A stretch of 64,000 nucleotides of DNA, from the NCBI GenBank assembly GCA_020161815.1, contig JAIUOP010000001.1, positions 1 through 64,000 on the forward strand, in the 5' to 3' direction. Numbering within the stretch: the stretch's first letter is position 1; each line of letters opens with the position of its first letter. Under the pieces are notes generated by a model. The model made no database searches and was not told the DNA's origin. It saw only the letters and a list, made by a program, of their open reading frames with translations. The position numbers and the translations under genes are program-made. The DNA comes from Actinomycetota bacterium (GTDB lineage Bacteria > Actinomycetota > Actinomycetes > Actinomycetales > Dermatophilaceae). This document shows, one piece after another, positions 55,601 through 63,925 of the stretch.

Positions 55601-56609
55601 CGGCCGCGCGAGCGAGGACCGGAGGGTGCGGGTGACGGTCGGGGGCTATCCCGTCCTCGACGAAGAGCTTGGCGACCTGGCGCGCGCCTGGGACGAGGTC
55701 TCGTGGCGGATCACCCGCCTGCGCGACAACCCTGCCTGTGCCGACGAAGAGCATGCGGCCATTGGCACCGACGTGCCCGGGCTCACCGTGGACTTGCCCT
55801 TCGACCCCGCTGAGGACATTGCTGCCCCCTACGTCAATCGTGGGGCTCGTCCCAAGGTGGCCATCCTGCGGGAGCAGGGAGTGAACTCCCACGTCGAGAC
55901 GGCCTTCGCCTTCGACCGCGCCGGCTTCGAGGCCTGGGACGTGCACATGACCGACCTGCAGCCGGGGCGCTTCGACCTGCGCGACGCCGTCGGACTGGTC
56001 GCCTGTGGCGGCTTCTCCTATGGCGACACCCTCGGCGCGGGGGAGGGCTGGGCCCGATCGATCCTGTTCAACGAGAAGCTGACCGAGGACTTCCACGCCT
56101 TCTTCCACCGGGAGGACACCTTCGGGCTGGGCATCTGCAACGGCTGCCAGATGTTCGCCGCCCTCGCCGACCACATCCCCGGGGCTGAGGCCTGGCCCCG
56201 CTTCACCCGCAACCGCTCCGAGCAGTACGAAGCCCGCCTCTCGCAGGTCGAGATCCTCGACTCGCCGTCGATCTTCTTCGCTGGCATTGCGGGCGCCCGG
56301 ATCCCGATCGCCGTCGCCCACGGCGAAGGATTCGCCAACTTCGCCGCCCGCGGCGACGAGGCGGCGGTGGTGCGAGCCGCCCGCTTCGTCGACGGCCACG
56401 GGAACCCGGCCACGGCATACCCGCTCAACCCCAACGGCAGCCCGGGCGGGCTGACCGCGGTGACCACGCCGGACGGCCGGTTCACCGCGATGATGCCGCA
56501 CCCCGAGCGGGTCCAGCGCAACGTCCAGCTGTCGTGGACGAGCGGGCCGGTGGAGCAGGAGAGCCCGTGGCTGCGGATGTTCCGCAATGCCCGCGCCCGG
56601 GTCGACTGA
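52683..56609 (+). CDS. purL: Single-chain phosphoribosylformylglycinamidine synthase
   Basis: Giant PurL of 1308 residues that performs both ammonia release and FGAM formation. Layout: PurS-like N-domain; FGAM synthase core with [28 protein letters not shown] (from about 313); second catalytic half ([28 protein letters not shown]). The C-terminal glutaminase (from about 1060) has catalytic triad Cys1152 (GICNGCQM), His1273 and Glu1275 (MMPHPER). Actinobacteria usually have separate PurS, PurQ and short PurL; this fused form resembles that of gammaproteobacteria and eukaryotes. GGGAGAG precedes the ATG by about nine bases. Confidence 0.98.
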   Translation: MASHDHVLTVFEGGNALSDFRAAGLLARLQAVDSSVTGVSARHVHWVSSAEPLADPQRVAALLTYGEPAPAAAESAYAADSPSAAGSALVVVGPRLGTISPWASKATDIARNCGFSLERVERVTEYTLHRTTGEALSDEGWLALAELLHDRMTESVLRRREDAAHLFDERDAAPMEHVDVLGAGRPALEAANTAYGLALSEDEIDYLVEAFTGLRRNPTDVELTMFAQANSEHCRHKIFNADFVIDGEAQARSLFGMIRHTEAVAGEGTVVAYKDNASVMVGGERSRWLPQRQDEPSPYAGHEGEVHVLMKVETHNHPTAISPFPGAATGAGGEIRDEGATGRGSQPKAGVAGFAVSNLHLPGTQEPWESGDFTAPDHLASPLEIMVQAPIGAAAFNNEFGRPNLGGFFRVFEQTVDGVHRGYHKPIMSAGGLGTISADMTEKVRFPAGTLLVQLGGPGMRIGMGGGAASSMAAGANAAELDFDSVQRGNPEIERRAQEVINHCWAMGADNPILAIHDVGAGGLSNAFPELVDGAGLGARFDLSAVPLEESGLAPKEVWCNESQERYVVALAPESLATFAALADRERCPYAVVGVARDDGQLVLADGTDDSGDGDRTAYPIDMPMEVLLGKPPRMTRDVRRVERTGDDFDLSAVDLRETAYAVLRHPSVASKRFLVTIGDRTVGGLTHRDQMVGPWQVPVADVAVTLADFEGFAGEAMATGERMPIAAVDAPASGRMAVGEALTNLLAAPLRALSGVKLSCNWMAACGEEGEDAALHDTVHAVGMELCPALGISVPVGKDSLSMRTTWTTPEGQARRVVSPVSLVVTAFASLPDVRGTWTPQLAPGSALVLVDLGAGRDRLGGSIAAQANGAFGREVPDLDDPVRLTALSEALTALRERGLVTAYHDRSDGGLWAAVCEMGFAGGVGLHVEVDNAAALFAEELGVVLGVPLDRAEEVVDLLAVQGLADLVSIVGRASEDRRVRVTVGGYPVLDEELGDLARAWDEVSWRITRLRDNPACADEEHAAIGTDVPGLTVDLPFDPAEDIAAPYVNRGARPKVAILREQGVNSHVETAFAFDRAGFEAWDVHMTDLQPGRFDLRDAVGLVACGGFSYGDTLGAGEGWARSILFNEKLTEDFHAFFHREDTFGLGICNGCQMFAALADHIPGAEAWPRFTRNRSEQYEARLSQVEILDSPSIFFAGIAGARIPIAVAHGEGFANFAARGDEAAVVRAARFVDGHGNPATAYPLNPNGSPGGLTAVTTPDGRFTAMMPHPERVQRNVQLSWTSGPVEQESPWLRMFRNARARVD

Positions 56610-56613
56610 GAGC

Positions 56614-57276
56614 ATGGTTGTGTCCACGCCAGGTGCATCCGAGCGAGGCCTTCCGGGCGAAGAGGGGGTGACATCGGCGCCTGAAAGTCAGGAGCCGACC
56701 CTCAGGATCGATGAGGAGGGAATCATCGATGGCCCGCTGCCCGTCGCGGGCGCCGAACTCATGCACCGACTCTCGTCGGGTGACCGCGATGCCCTGGCGC
56801 AGGCCTATGCGTCCTTTGGTTCGTTGGTGCACACCATCGCCGCCCGCACCCTTCGGCAGCACCAGGACGCCGAGGACGTCACGCAGCAGGTGTTCGTGGA
56901 GTTGTGGCAGCGGCGCGAAGCGCTCGACCCGCGGGCCGGGTCGTTGCCGGGGTGGTTGGTCACCGTGACCCGCCGACGCTGTGTCGATGCCCAGCGAGCA
57001 CGCGCGCGGCGCGCCCGACTGGATGAAGCGTCGTCGCTGGAGTGGGTGGGTCAGCACAGCCCGGACCCTGCGTCCGTGGTGGAGCAGATGGTGGTACTGG
57101 CGGCACTCGAGTCCTTGGGTGAGCCCCGAGCGAGCATCGTGCGCATGGCCGTCCTCGAGGAGCGCCGGCACCATGAGATCGCTGCTGACCTGAACCTGCC
57201 CCTGGGCACGGTCAAGAGTCACGTCCGCCGGGGACTGCTCCAGCTGCGTCGCCACGTCGAAGAGGTGCGGTCATGA
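56614..57276 (+). CDS. ECF sigma factor, SigK-like
   Basis: Extracytoplasmic-function sigma factor of 220 residues. Region 2: FGSLVHTIAARTLRQHQDAEDVTQQVFVELWQRREALDPRAGSLPGWLVTVTRRRCVDAQR. Region 4: EERRHHEIAADLNLPLGTVKSHVRRGLLQLRRH. The next gene is its anti-sigma factor, with which it overlaps by four bases, and a fasciclin protein lies opposite, the same partners as SigK-RskA-Mpt83 in mycobacteria. The start is uncertain: ATG at 56614 is taken, but a GTG at 56668 after GAAGAGGG gives a more usual 202-residue length. The N-terminal extra 30-odd residues are unstructured. Confidence 0.88.
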   Translation: MVVSTPGASERGLPGEEGVTSAPESQEPTLRIDEEGIIDGPLPVAGAELMHRLSSGDRDALAQAYASFGSLVHTIAARTLRQHQDAEDVTQQVFVELWQRREALDPRAGSLPGWLVTVTRRRCVDAQRARARRARLDEASSLEWVGQHSPDPASVVEQMVVLAALESLGEPRASIVRMAVLEERRHHEIAADLNLPLGTVKSHVRRGLLQLRRHVEEVRS

Positions 57277-58028
57277 GCGCGCACGTGCATCTGACGCAGG
57301 ACCGCATGATTGATCTGGCGCTCGACGAGGTGGCCGAGCCTGCAGAACGGGCTCACATGGACTCCTGTGCTCAGTGCCTCGCGGAAATCGAGGAGTGGCG
57401 AAGGACCGCACTCACCGCTCAGGCGGCGGGAGACGTCGAACTCGTCGCCCCTCCAGCGGCTGTGTGGGCCCGCATCGATGCGGCGGTCGAGGCCATGGAT
57501 GCCGATGAGCCCGCGGACGACGGTGTCCTCGCGCGTCCTGTGACCTCGAAGGCTGCATGGGGTCGAGTCGAGGCGCCGCGCCACTGGCGTGGCTGGCTGG
57601 CTGCGGCCGCCGTGGTCGGCGTCCTCGCGGGCTCCGGGATCACCGCGACGGTGTCTGGCCTGCGGGAGGGGACGGATGCCCCTACGGCGCCCACCGTGGT
57701 TGCCCGGGCGGATCTGGCCACCTTGGACACGCGGCAGAGGATGGGTCGTGCGGCCCTCGAGGAGGTCGGTGACGATCTGGTCCTGGACCTCCGTCTCACC
57801 GAGGCCGCCTCCAGCCAGGACCTCATCGAGGTCTGGCTGATCAATACCGACGGTCAGCGGATGGTGTCCCTGGGGTTGGTCCCCGAGGGGCGGACTGCGG
57901 AGCGCTTCTCGGTCAGCCGCGCCCTGCTCGACGAGGGGTACGTCCTGGTCGACGTGTCCCGAGAACCCCTCGATGGCATTCCGACCCACTCCGGTGACAG
58001 CCTCATGCGCGGTGAGCTCACGACGTGA
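57273..58028 (+). CDS. Membrane anti-sigma factor, RskA-like
   Basis: Anti-sigma factor of 251 residues. The N-terminal zinc anti-sigma motif HMDSCAQC is at about residues 29-36, one helix spans the membrane (WLAAAAVVGVLAGSGITATVSG, about 108-130) and the extracellular RskA-type domain follows (SSQDLIEVWLINTDGQRMVSLGLVPEGRTAERFSV). It would hold the sigma factor at the membrane until proteolysis. The ATG overlaps the sigma gene's stop. A strong bidirectional hairpin follows, then the convergent fasciclin gene. Confidence 0.88.
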   Translation: MSAHVHLTQDRMIDLALDEVAEPAERAHMDSCAQCLAEIEEWRRTALTAQAAGDVELVAPPAAVWARIDAAVEAMDADEPADDGVLARPVTSKAAWGRVEAPRHWRGWLAAAAVVGVLAGSGITATVSGLREGTDAPTAPTVVARADLATLDTRQRMGRAALEEVGDDLVLDLRLTEAASSQDLIEVWLINTDGQRMVSLGLVPEGRTAERFSVSRALLDEGYVLVDVSREPLDGIPTHSGDSLMRGELTT

Positions 58029-58074
58029 TCGAGGCAGCGGCCACTCCCCTGGTCGGCGCTCCTCCCCGAGCATG

Positions 58075-58112
58075 ACGTCGGCGCTGCCTCCCTGAGGAGG
58101 CAGCGCCGACGT
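58075..58112. terminator. 17-bp stem hairpin terminator between rskA-like and fasciclin genes
   Basis: The perfect stem ACGTCGGCGCTGCCTCC (58075-58091) pairs with its complement (58096-58112) across the loop CTGA. It lies between two convergent genes, so it can serve both strands. No U-run follows, as in other hairpin terminators here. Confidence 0.8.
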
Positions 58113-58137
58113 GCGTTGTGGCAGTGAAGTCAAGGCC

Positions 58138-58734
58138 TCACTTGGGCATGAGGACCCCGTCGATGACGTGGATGACGCCATTGCTCGCCGCGACATCGGG
58201 GGTGGTCACGGTGACCGAGGCGCCGGTGGCGTCCACGAGCATGACCTTCTCGCCCTCCACCTTGATGGTCAGCTCGGCGCCCTGGACGGTCTTGACCTTC
58301 TGACCGTTCATCGTGAGCACGTCAGCGGCCATGACCTTGCCGGGCACCACGTGGTAGGTCAGGATCGAGGTGAGGTCACCCTTCGGGTCCTGCAGGAGGG
58401 TGTCGACGGTGCCCGCGGGGAGCTTGGCGAAGGCGTCGTCGGTGGGAGCGAAGACGGTGAACGGCCCCTCGCCCTTGAGCGTTTCGACCAGCCCGGCGGC
58501 CTGAAGCGCAGCCGCCAAGGTGGTGAAGCTGCCGGCCGCCACGGCGGTGTCCACGATGTCCTTGGTGTCGCTCATGGCGCTCTCTGATGGCGCAGCGGAG
58601 CTGGTCTCCGGAGTCGCTGTGCTCATCTGCGAGCTCGCGTTGGGGGTCGTGGTGGGCTCGTCCTCGCTGGTCCCGCACGCCGCCGTGAAGGCGGTCAGTC
58701 CGGCGACGAGGGCGATGCTGAGGGTGCGGCGCAT
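58138..58734 (-). CDS. Fasciclin-domain lipoprotein (Mpt83-like)
   Basis: Secreted lipoprotein of 198 residues. The signal peptide ends TAACG (lipobox cysteine about residue 20), then a Ser/Thr/Pro tether ([22 protein letters not shown]). One FAS1 domain follows: [25 protein letters not shown] (H1), [24 protein letters not shown] and [13 protein letters not shown] (H2). Mycobacterial Mpt70/Mpt83 share this architecture and are controlled by SigK. Here the SigK-like/RskA-like pair is convergent and a candidate promoter lies at 58846-58818. AGGAGG is seven bases before the ATG. Confidence 0.92.
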   Translation of the reverse strand: MRRTLSIALVAGLTAFTAACGTSEDEPTTTPNASSQMSTATPETSSAAPSESAMSDTKDIVDTAVAAGSFTTLAAALQAAGLVETLKGEGPFTVFAPTDDAFAKLPAGTVDTLLQDPKGDLTSILTYHVVPGKVMAADVLTMNGQKVKTVQGAELTIKVEGEKVMLVDATGASVTVTTPDVAASNGVIHVIDGVLMPK

Positions 58735-58817
58735 GGTGGTGCCTCCTGGGTCGTGGACGGCGTCTGTCACCGTCTCTGCCCCCTCTTCGTCGTACCCAGG
58801 TCGAACGGATGCACAAG

Positions 58818-58846
58818 ATTCGACAAAGTTTCTACAGAGGGGATGT
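58818..58846 (-). promoter_or_regulatory. Candidate SigK-type promoter of the fasciclin gene
   Basis: On the minus strand CGAAT (58822-58818) is preceded by CATCCC (58845-58840) with a 17-base spacer, or ACATCC with 18. This fits the mycobacterial SigK consensus CCATCC-N16/17-CGAAT closely. Leader length to the ATG would be about 75 bases. The match is by eye only. Confidence 0.55.
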
Positions 58847-58899
58847 GTCGCCGTGGATGACCGCACGGCGAAGCGCCCCCGGAGGCTAAGTTGGGCGAC

Positions 58900-59265
58900 G
58901 TGTTGACGGCAGAGATGGTCCGGAGTGCGGCCTTCACGACGACGCAGTTCCGCGGCGGCTACGACGAGCGCGAGGTGGACGACTTCCTCGACCGAGTGAT
59001 CGCCGCGCTCGAGGACCATGAGCGTGGCGCGAAGCCCACGCTGACGTCGGCCGATGTGCGCGCCGCAATCTTCGCGACGACCTCCTTCCGTCGGGGTTAT
59101 GACGCGGCGGACGTGGACCGGCTGCTGCAAGAAGCCATCACCACGCTCGAGCACTACGAGCGAGGGGGCGCGCGGCCGCCGGCCCCGCCGGCGCCGCCTG
59201 CCGCGCCTCGAGGTGAGGGAGCCGCGGCCCGGCTCGGCCGGTGGCTCCGCGGAGACCCCTCCTAG
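58900..59265 (+). CDS. Small DivIVA-like protein with duplicated motif
   Basis: 121 residues. Two similar blocks: [38 protein letters not shown] (about 5-42) and [37 protein letters not shown] (about 51-87), each like the membrane-binding FxRRGYxxxDVDxFLD N-terminus of DivIVA/Wag31. A Pro-rich tail follows and there is no long coiled coil. It may bind curved membrane or pair with Wag31. The GTG at 58900 lies seven bases after TAAGTT (58887-58892), so it is leaderless; an in-frame TTG at 58891 overlaps that box. Its stop overlaps the convergent methyltransferase stop. Confidence 0.82.
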   Translation: MLTAEMVRSAAFTTTQFRGGYDEREVDDFLDRVIAALEDHERGAKPTLTSADVRAAIFATTSFRRGYDAADVDRLLQEAITTLEHYERGGARPPAPPAPPAAPRGEGAAARLGRWLRGDPS

Positions 59266-60086
59266 CGCAGGCGCCAGCGACCGAGCTCGGGAGGTGCGGG
59301 GGAGGACGCGGCATCGCTGTCGGAGAACGGTTTCCCGTATGCCGTCCGGCCGGCCCTGCGTGCGCCCGCCGGCAGCGTGGCCCGGGCCACCGCGCGGGCC
59401 AGCTCGTCGTGGTCGAGGACTCCGGCCCGCCGAGCCACGAGGACGAGGTTGCCGTAGCGACGTCCCTTGAGCACGTCGTGCGTCCCGAGCAGTGACTGGT
59501 CGGCGAGTCCGGTCGTGGCGACGCCGGCCAGCACGCGCGAGGTCCAGCGGCGGTCGGGCTCGTCGGCGAGGTTGGCGAGGAGCAGGCCGCTCGGCTCCAG
59601 CACGCGCGCCACGTCGGCCCACCACGGCGTCGTGGTGAGCTCGGCCGGGACCTGCCCCGCGGCATACGCATCGATGACGACGATGCTGGCCGAGTCGTCC
59701 GCGAGGGCTTTCATGCCGGTGCGCCCGTCGGTGGCGCGCACCCGGATGCGGTGCCCGCGGGGAAGGGGAAGGTCGCGGCGGACCAGGTCGGTGAGCGCGG
59801 CATCCGGCTCGAGGACGACCTGCGGTGTGCCCGGCCAGCGGTGCTGCACCCAGCGCGGCAGCGTGAGACCGGCGCCACCGACGTGGGTGAGGGTTCGTGG
59901 GGGAGCCAGCACCGCGGCATACGTCTCGAGGGCGGTGGCCATGAGGGCGATGTACTCGAAGCCGAGGTCCTCGGGATCGTCGAGGTTGACGTGCGACTGG
60001 GGCTGGCCGTCCCGCATGACGATCGCCCCGGCGTGACCATCGGTGATGATCTCGCCGGGGCGATCGGTGCTGAGCGGGTGGTCCAC
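59262..60086 (-). CDS. Spermidine synthase-like methyltransferase
   Basis: Rossmann methyltransferase-like protein of 274 residues: [22 protein letters not shown] (motif I), [15 protein letters not shown] (acidic loop, normally contacting the cofactor), [35 protein letters not shown] and [17 protein letters not shown]. This is the spermidine-synthase-like arrangement found in many actinobacteria; polyamine activity is not proven and some members are methyltransferases. The GTG at 60086 lies within a 25-bp palindrome (60070-60094). It follows the 5'-nucleotidase gene by 21 bases on the same strand. Confidence 0.8.
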   Translation of the reverse strand: MDHPLSTDRPGEIITDGHAGAIVMRDGQPQSHVNLDDPEDLGFEYIALMATALETYAAVLAPPRTLTHVGGAGLTLPRWVQHRWPGTPQVVLEPDAALTDLVRRDLPLPRGHRIRVRATDGRTGMKALADDSASIVVIDAYAAGQVPAELTTTPWWADVARVLEPSGLLLANLADEPDRRWTSRVLAGVATTGLADQSLLGTHDVLKGRRYGNLVLVARRAGVLDHDELARAVARATLPAGARRAGRTAYGKPFSDSDAASSPAPPELGRWRLR

Positions 60087-60094
60087 CCGCTCAG
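60070..60094. promoter_or_regulatory. 25-bp palindrome across the methyltransferase start codon
   Basis: CTGAGCGGGTGG, a central T, then its exact reverse complement CCACCCGCTCAG. The GTG start codon (60086-60084 on the minus strand) lies inside. It might be an operator or an mRNA hairpin that limits translation. It lies in the 21-base gap after the 5'-nucleotidase gene, so it may also end that transcript. Confidence 0.6.
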
Positions 60095-60107
60095 GGTGTC
60101 AGACCAC

Positions 60108-62195
60108 TCAGCCGCGGCCCTTGCCCGGGCGCTGGATCGTGACGGGGAACACCGACTCGGTGCCGGAGTCAGGGGCGACGATGCGGATCTGCGTCGGAGC
60201 CGACTTGCTCCCCGGCGGAAGCCCGGCGTCCCGCAGCGTCTTGGCCAGCCACGAGCCGGAGACGTAGAAGGACACGGTGCCATTGCCCTTGCGGACGGGA
60301 ACCGGCGTCGCGAGGACGGTCGGCTGCACGGGGTACGTGCCGACCTTGACCGAGCCGACGTAGACGTCGACCGAGGTGTTCGACGGGCTGCCGACGCTGG
60401 TCATGTCCAGGCCCTGGACCTCGAAGGTGGCGGTCGTGTCGATGGTCAGCGGCGTCGGGTGCGCGACCACGGCGACCGCGTGCTTGGCGTACGACGGCGA
60501 GATCGGGCTGGTGGCCTTGACCCAGTCCACGAAGGCAGCGGTGTCCTGGTAGAGGGTGTCGCGGTAGTTCTTGCCCTTGAGCATCGTCGCGAAGTTGTCC
60601 GGGGCGGCGCCCACGTCGGTGACGAGGAAGCTGCCCGAGGCGATCGTGTAGACGCCCGCCGCGTCGATGGGGGCACCGTTGACCCTGATCGAGGTGATCC
60701 GGTCACCCTTGGGTCGGTTCGGGTCGTAGGTGTAGGTCGTGTTCTTCGACAGGCCGAGCTGGAGGTAGGGCCGGGACAGGCCGGACGGCTGCCACTGCTC
60801 CTCGAGGATCGACTTGACCTGGGCGCCGGTGTACTCGGCCGTCTTCAGGGTGTTGTTGAACGGCAGGACCAGGGCGGCCTGGCCGTAGGTGATCGAGCCG
60901 TCGGCGGCGGGGATGATGTCGTCGCGGATGCCGCCGGGGTTCATGATGCCGAGGTCGGCGTGGAAACCGCTCATCCCGTTGACCGACTCGAGGTACTGCT
61001 GGGCGATCAGGTTGCCCAGGGTTGACTCGGCGCCGCGGTCCTCGGAAACCTTCCCGTTCACGGTCATGAAGGCGCGCGTGATCGGCGCCGTGGCGGAGCC
61101 GATCTTCTGGTCGGCAATGGGCTTGGCGTAGGCGACCGCGGCGTCGACGATGGACGCCGCGCGCTGCCACTGCGCGTTGGCCGCGCAGGTGGGGCTGTAG
61201 CCGGTCACCGAGACATTGGTCGCGTTGTAGCCGACGACCTTCTTGGTCGCCGGGTCGACGCCGAACTGGATCTTGCCCACGTTGGCCGCGTAGTTGCCGG
61301 TCTGGAGCACCGGTCGGGTCGAGCCGTCGGTCGCACCGGGCACGGGAACGTTGTAGACGTACGCCTGGTGGGTGTGGCCCTGGACGATCGCCGCCGCCTT
61401 GGGGCTGGTGTCGTTCACCAGGTGCTTGAACACCGGAACTGCCATCTGGTCGGCCAGGTTGCTGCCGGTGCTCGAGCTGTAGGGCCCGCCCTCGTGGTAG
61501 GTGGCGACGATGACATCGGCCTCGTCGTTGGCGATGTTGCCGTCGGAGAGCTGGTCGATGACCCGGTTCACGCCCTCGACCGGGTCGCCGAAGTCGAGGT
61601 CGGCCACGCCGGTGCCGGACACCAGGTTGGGGGTCTCGGCCGTGACGGCCCCGACGATCCCCACGGTGATCCCGTTGACGGTGTAGGTCTCGTAGGCCTT
61701 GATTGCCGGAGTCGTCGTGCCCTTGCGGTAGACATTCGCGCCGAGGTACTCGAAGCCCGCTGCCTGCGCGCGCGGCATGAAGGTCTTGGTCAGGTGGTCG
61801 AAGCCGTCGTCGAACTCGTGGTTGCCCACGGCCGAGGACTGCAGGCCGATCGCACCGAGGAAGTCGAGGCTGGGCAGCTCGTCCTGGAGGGCCGACGCCA
61901 GTGGCGAGGCGTTGATGAGGTCACCGGCGCCGATCGTCAGGGTGCTGCCCGGGCTGTCCGCGTTGAGCAGATCGCGCTGGCTGATCATCGTGCACGCGAA
62001 GTTCTTGCCGATCGCGCCGGTCATCTTGCCGTCGTCGATCCGGCCGTGGAAGTCGTTGACGGTCAGCAGGTTGACCGGCGTCGAGCCCGCAGGGATGGGC
62101 CCGCTCGTGGCGGCGGTGGCCGGGCTGGCGGCGATGCTCGTGCCGACCAGGGCCAGGCCGGAGAGCGCAGCCCCGACCTTTGCGTGTTGCTTCAT
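60108..62195 (-). CDS. Secreted 5'-nucleotidase / metallophosphatase
   Basis: Extracellular enzyme of 695 residues. The signal peptide ends at about residue 28 (ASPATAA). The metallophosphatase domain has VNDFHGRIDDG, IGAGDLINAS, VGNHEFDDG, VATYHEGGP and VQGHTHQAY (metal ligands all present). The 5'-nucleotidase C-terminal domain has ESTLGNLIAQQYLES, MNPGGIRDD and PFNNTLKTAEYTGAQV. A carboxy-terminal beta domain ends in a Lys/Arg-rich tail. It releases nucleosides and phosphate outside the cell. GGAGGA lies six bases before the ATG. An AT-rich pocket lies upstream at 62290-62312. Confidence 0.94.
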   Translation of the reverse strand: MKQHAKVGAALSGLALVGTSIAASPATAATSGPIPAGSTPVNLLTVNDFHGRIDDGKMTGAIGKNFACTMISQRDLLNADSPGSTLTIGAGDLINASPLASALQDELPSLDFLGAIGLQSSAVGNHEFDDGFDHLTKTFMPRAQAAGFEYLGANVYRKGTTTPAIKAYETYTVNGITVGIVGAVTAETPNLVSGTGVADLDFGDPVEGVNRVIDQLSDGNIANDEADVIVATYHEGGPYSSSTGSNLADQMAVPVFKHLVNDTSPKAAAIVQGHTHQAYVYNVPVPGATDGSTRPVLQTGNYAANVGKIQFGVDPATKKVVGYNATNVSVTGYSPTCAANAQWQRAASIVDAAVAYAKPIADQKIGSATAPITRAFMTVNGKVSEDRGAESTLGNLIAQQYLESVNGMSGFHADLGIMNPGGIRDDIIPAADGSITYGQAALVLPFNNTLKTAEYTGAQVKSILEEQWQPSGLSRPYLQLGLSKNTTYTYDPNRPKGDRITSIRVNGAPIDAAGVYTIASGSFLVTDVGAAPDNFATMLKGKNYRDTLYQDTAAFVDWVKATSPISPSYAKHAVAVVAHPTPLTIDTTATFEVQGLDMTSVGSPSNTSVDVYVGSVKVGTYPVQPTVLATPVPVRKGNGTVSFYVSGSWLAKTLRDAGLPPGSKSAPTQIRIVAPDSGTESVFPVTIQRPGKGRG

Positions 62196-62353
62196 GAGTC
62201 CTCCGTGACAGGGGTGGATCGGGCAGCGCTCGCGGCGCGGCCCAGGGTCCGACTCTCCCCGATGCCACGCGTCGCGGGAACAGCTCGTGCTTAAAGAGAA
62301 GGTAAATTTCATCCCCCGTCGTGGTGTCGGTGGCCCGTGCGAGGATCGGGACC

Positions 62354-62728
62354 ATGCCGCCACGCCGACGCACCGACCCCCTCGCGGGCCTGGCCGCCGT
62401 GCGCGAGTGGGAGGCCAAGGACGGCGACATCGGTCGGGAGTCACTGGCCACAGCGGTGCGCTTCACCCTCGAGGAGCTCGGCGAGCGGGCCCCCGGTCGC
62501 AGTGTCGAGGTGCGGGTCCCCCCCTATGCCGCCGTCCAGTGCATCGAGGGCACGACCCACCGACGCGGCACGCCGCCCAATGTCGTCGAGACCGACCCCG
62601 AGACGTGGCTGGCCGTCGCGACCGGCCGGATGTCGTGGACCAGCGCGTGGGAGTCGGGACGGCTTTTGGTGAGCGGCGTGCGGGCCGACCTCACGGCATA
62701 CGTGCCCCTCGTGGAGGCGGAGCGGTGA
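62354..62728 (+). CDS. SCP2-like (sterol-carrier family) small protein
   Basis: 124 residues. Features of the actinobacterial sterol-carrier-like family: RFTLEELGERAPGRSVEVRVPPYAAVQCIEG and ETDPETWLAVATGRMSWTSAWESGRLLVSGVRADLTAYVPL, the SCP2-type strand plus helix that binds acyl or sterol ligands. No signal peptide. It overlaps the LLM oxidoreductase by four bases and lies close to purF. The ATG is seven bases after GAGGAT, a weak -10-like hexamer. Ligand unknown. Confidence 0.7.
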   Translation: MPPRRRTDPLAGLAAVREWEAKDGDIGRESLATAVRFTLEELGERAPGRSVEVRVPPYAAVQCIEGTTHRRGTPPNVVETDPETWLAVATGRMSWTSAWESGRLLVSGVRADLTAYVPLVEAER

Positions 62729-63603
62729 CGGGCCTGCGGCACGGGATCGTCATCCTCACCGACCTCCCCTGGCGGGAGGCCCGTCCGCGCTGGGAGGCGG
62801 CCGAGGCGATGGGCTTCGACCACGCGTGGACCTACGACCACCTGATCTGGAGCGGCCTCCCCGAGGCGCCGTGGACGGGGGCGTTCCCGGCGCTCGCGGC
62901 GGCGGCGGCGGTGACCGAGCGGATCGGCCTGGGCACCTTCGTGGCCTCTCCGAACTACCGCCATCCCTACATCCTCCTGCGCGACGCGGTGGGGGTGGCC
63001 GACATCAGCGGCAACCGGTTCCTGCTCGGGTTGGGGACCGGGGGCGATGGTGATGCCCAGCGGCTGGGGGAGGACCTCACGCTCAAGGAGCGCATCGACC
63101 GCTTCCACGAGTACGTCTCCCTGCTCGGCCGGCTGCTCGGTGAGGACCATGTCGATCACCGCGGTGAGTTCTATGCCGTGCGTGACGCGCGCACGCTGCC
63201 GGGGCCGGCGCGGGGGCGGGTCCCGTTGTGGATCGCGGCCAACGGCCCGCGCTCGATCGGCCTGGCGGCGGCGTCTGGGGATGCGTGGATCACCTATGGC
63301 GGGCGCGGGGAGACCCTCGACGCGTGGTTCGCGCATGTGTCGGAGCTGGTCGAGCGGCTGGCCGAGGCGGAGTCGGCGGCGGGCCGGGAGCCCGGGTCGG
63401 TCCGGCGGGTGCTCTCCCTGGACTCCTCGCCGCAGTTCTCGCTGGCGTCGGTGGAGGTGTACGAGGAGATGGCCGGGCGCGCCGCCGAGCTCGGCTTCGA
63501 CGACGTCGTCGCCCATTGGCCGCGCACGGAGGGGCCGTATGCCGGTGACGAGCGGGTCGTGGAGGCGCTGGCCTCCCGGGTCCTCGCCCCACGTACGCTG
63601 TGA
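62725..63603 (+). CDS. LLM-class F420-dependent oxidoreductase
   Basis: Luciferase-like TIM-barrel protein of 292 residues: MGFDHAWTYDHLIWSG, TERIGLGTFVASPNYRHPYILLRDAVGVADISGNRFLLGLGTGG, DRFHEYVSLLGRLL and RVPLWIAANGPRSIGLAAASGDAWITYG are typical of F420-dependent members. F420 use is known in actinobacteria but is inferred here from family, not shown by a motif. The GTG start overlaps the SCP2-like gene and its stop overlaps the small membrane-protein gene, so three genes are co-translated. Substrate unknown. Confidence 0.86.
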   Translation: MTGLRHGIVILTDLPWREARPRWEAAEAMGFDHAWTYDHLIWSGLPEAPWTGAFPALAAAAAVTERIGLGTFVASPNYRHPYILLRDAVGVADISGNRFLLGLGTGGDGDAQRLGEDLTLKERIDRFHEYVSLLGRLLGEDHVDHRGEFYAVRDARTLPGPARGRVPLWIAANGPRSIGLAAASGDAWITYGGRGETLDAWFAHVSELVERLAEAESAAGREPGSVRRVLSLDSSPQFSLASVEVYEEMAGRAAELGFDDVVAHWPRTEGPYAGDERVVEALASRVLAPRTL

Positions 63604-63845
63604 CGGTGCCCGAGAACGCCAAGAGCCCCAACTTCGCCCGCTTCATCCTGACCGGCGCGATCGTCGGGTTCGTGTTCGGTGCGGTCCTCGTGCTCAGCGG
63701 TGTCCTCGGCCCGGAGGCGCCCGGACCGACCGGCTATGAGTACGGTCCGACCGACGGACTGGGGATCGTCTCGCTGTTCTTCGCCGCCATCTTCGCCCTC
63801 GTGGCGGCCGTCATCGCGGTCCTGATCGACCGGCGCAACCTCTGA
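63600..63845 (+). CDS. Small two-helix membrane protein
   Basis: 81 residues with two membrane helices: FILTGAIVGFVFGAVLVLSGVL (about 14-36) and GIVSLFFAAIFALVAAVIAVLI (about 55-76), joined by a short external loop (GPEAPGPTGYEYGPTDGL). No known family is recognised, but similar small membrane proteins often precede purF in actinobacteria. It starts at GTG overlapping the LLM stop. Function unknown. Confidence 0.8.
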   Translation: MTVPENAKSPNFARFILTGAIVGFVFGAVLVLSGVLGPEAPGPTGYEYGPTDGLGIVSLFFAAIFALVAAVIAVLIDRRNL

Positions 63846-63925
63846 CCGCTCCGTCGTGGGACCCTCGACGGGTCCTGTCCCGTCCGCAGTCACACGACCC
63901 TGCCTCGGCGTGGGAGAATCGGCGG

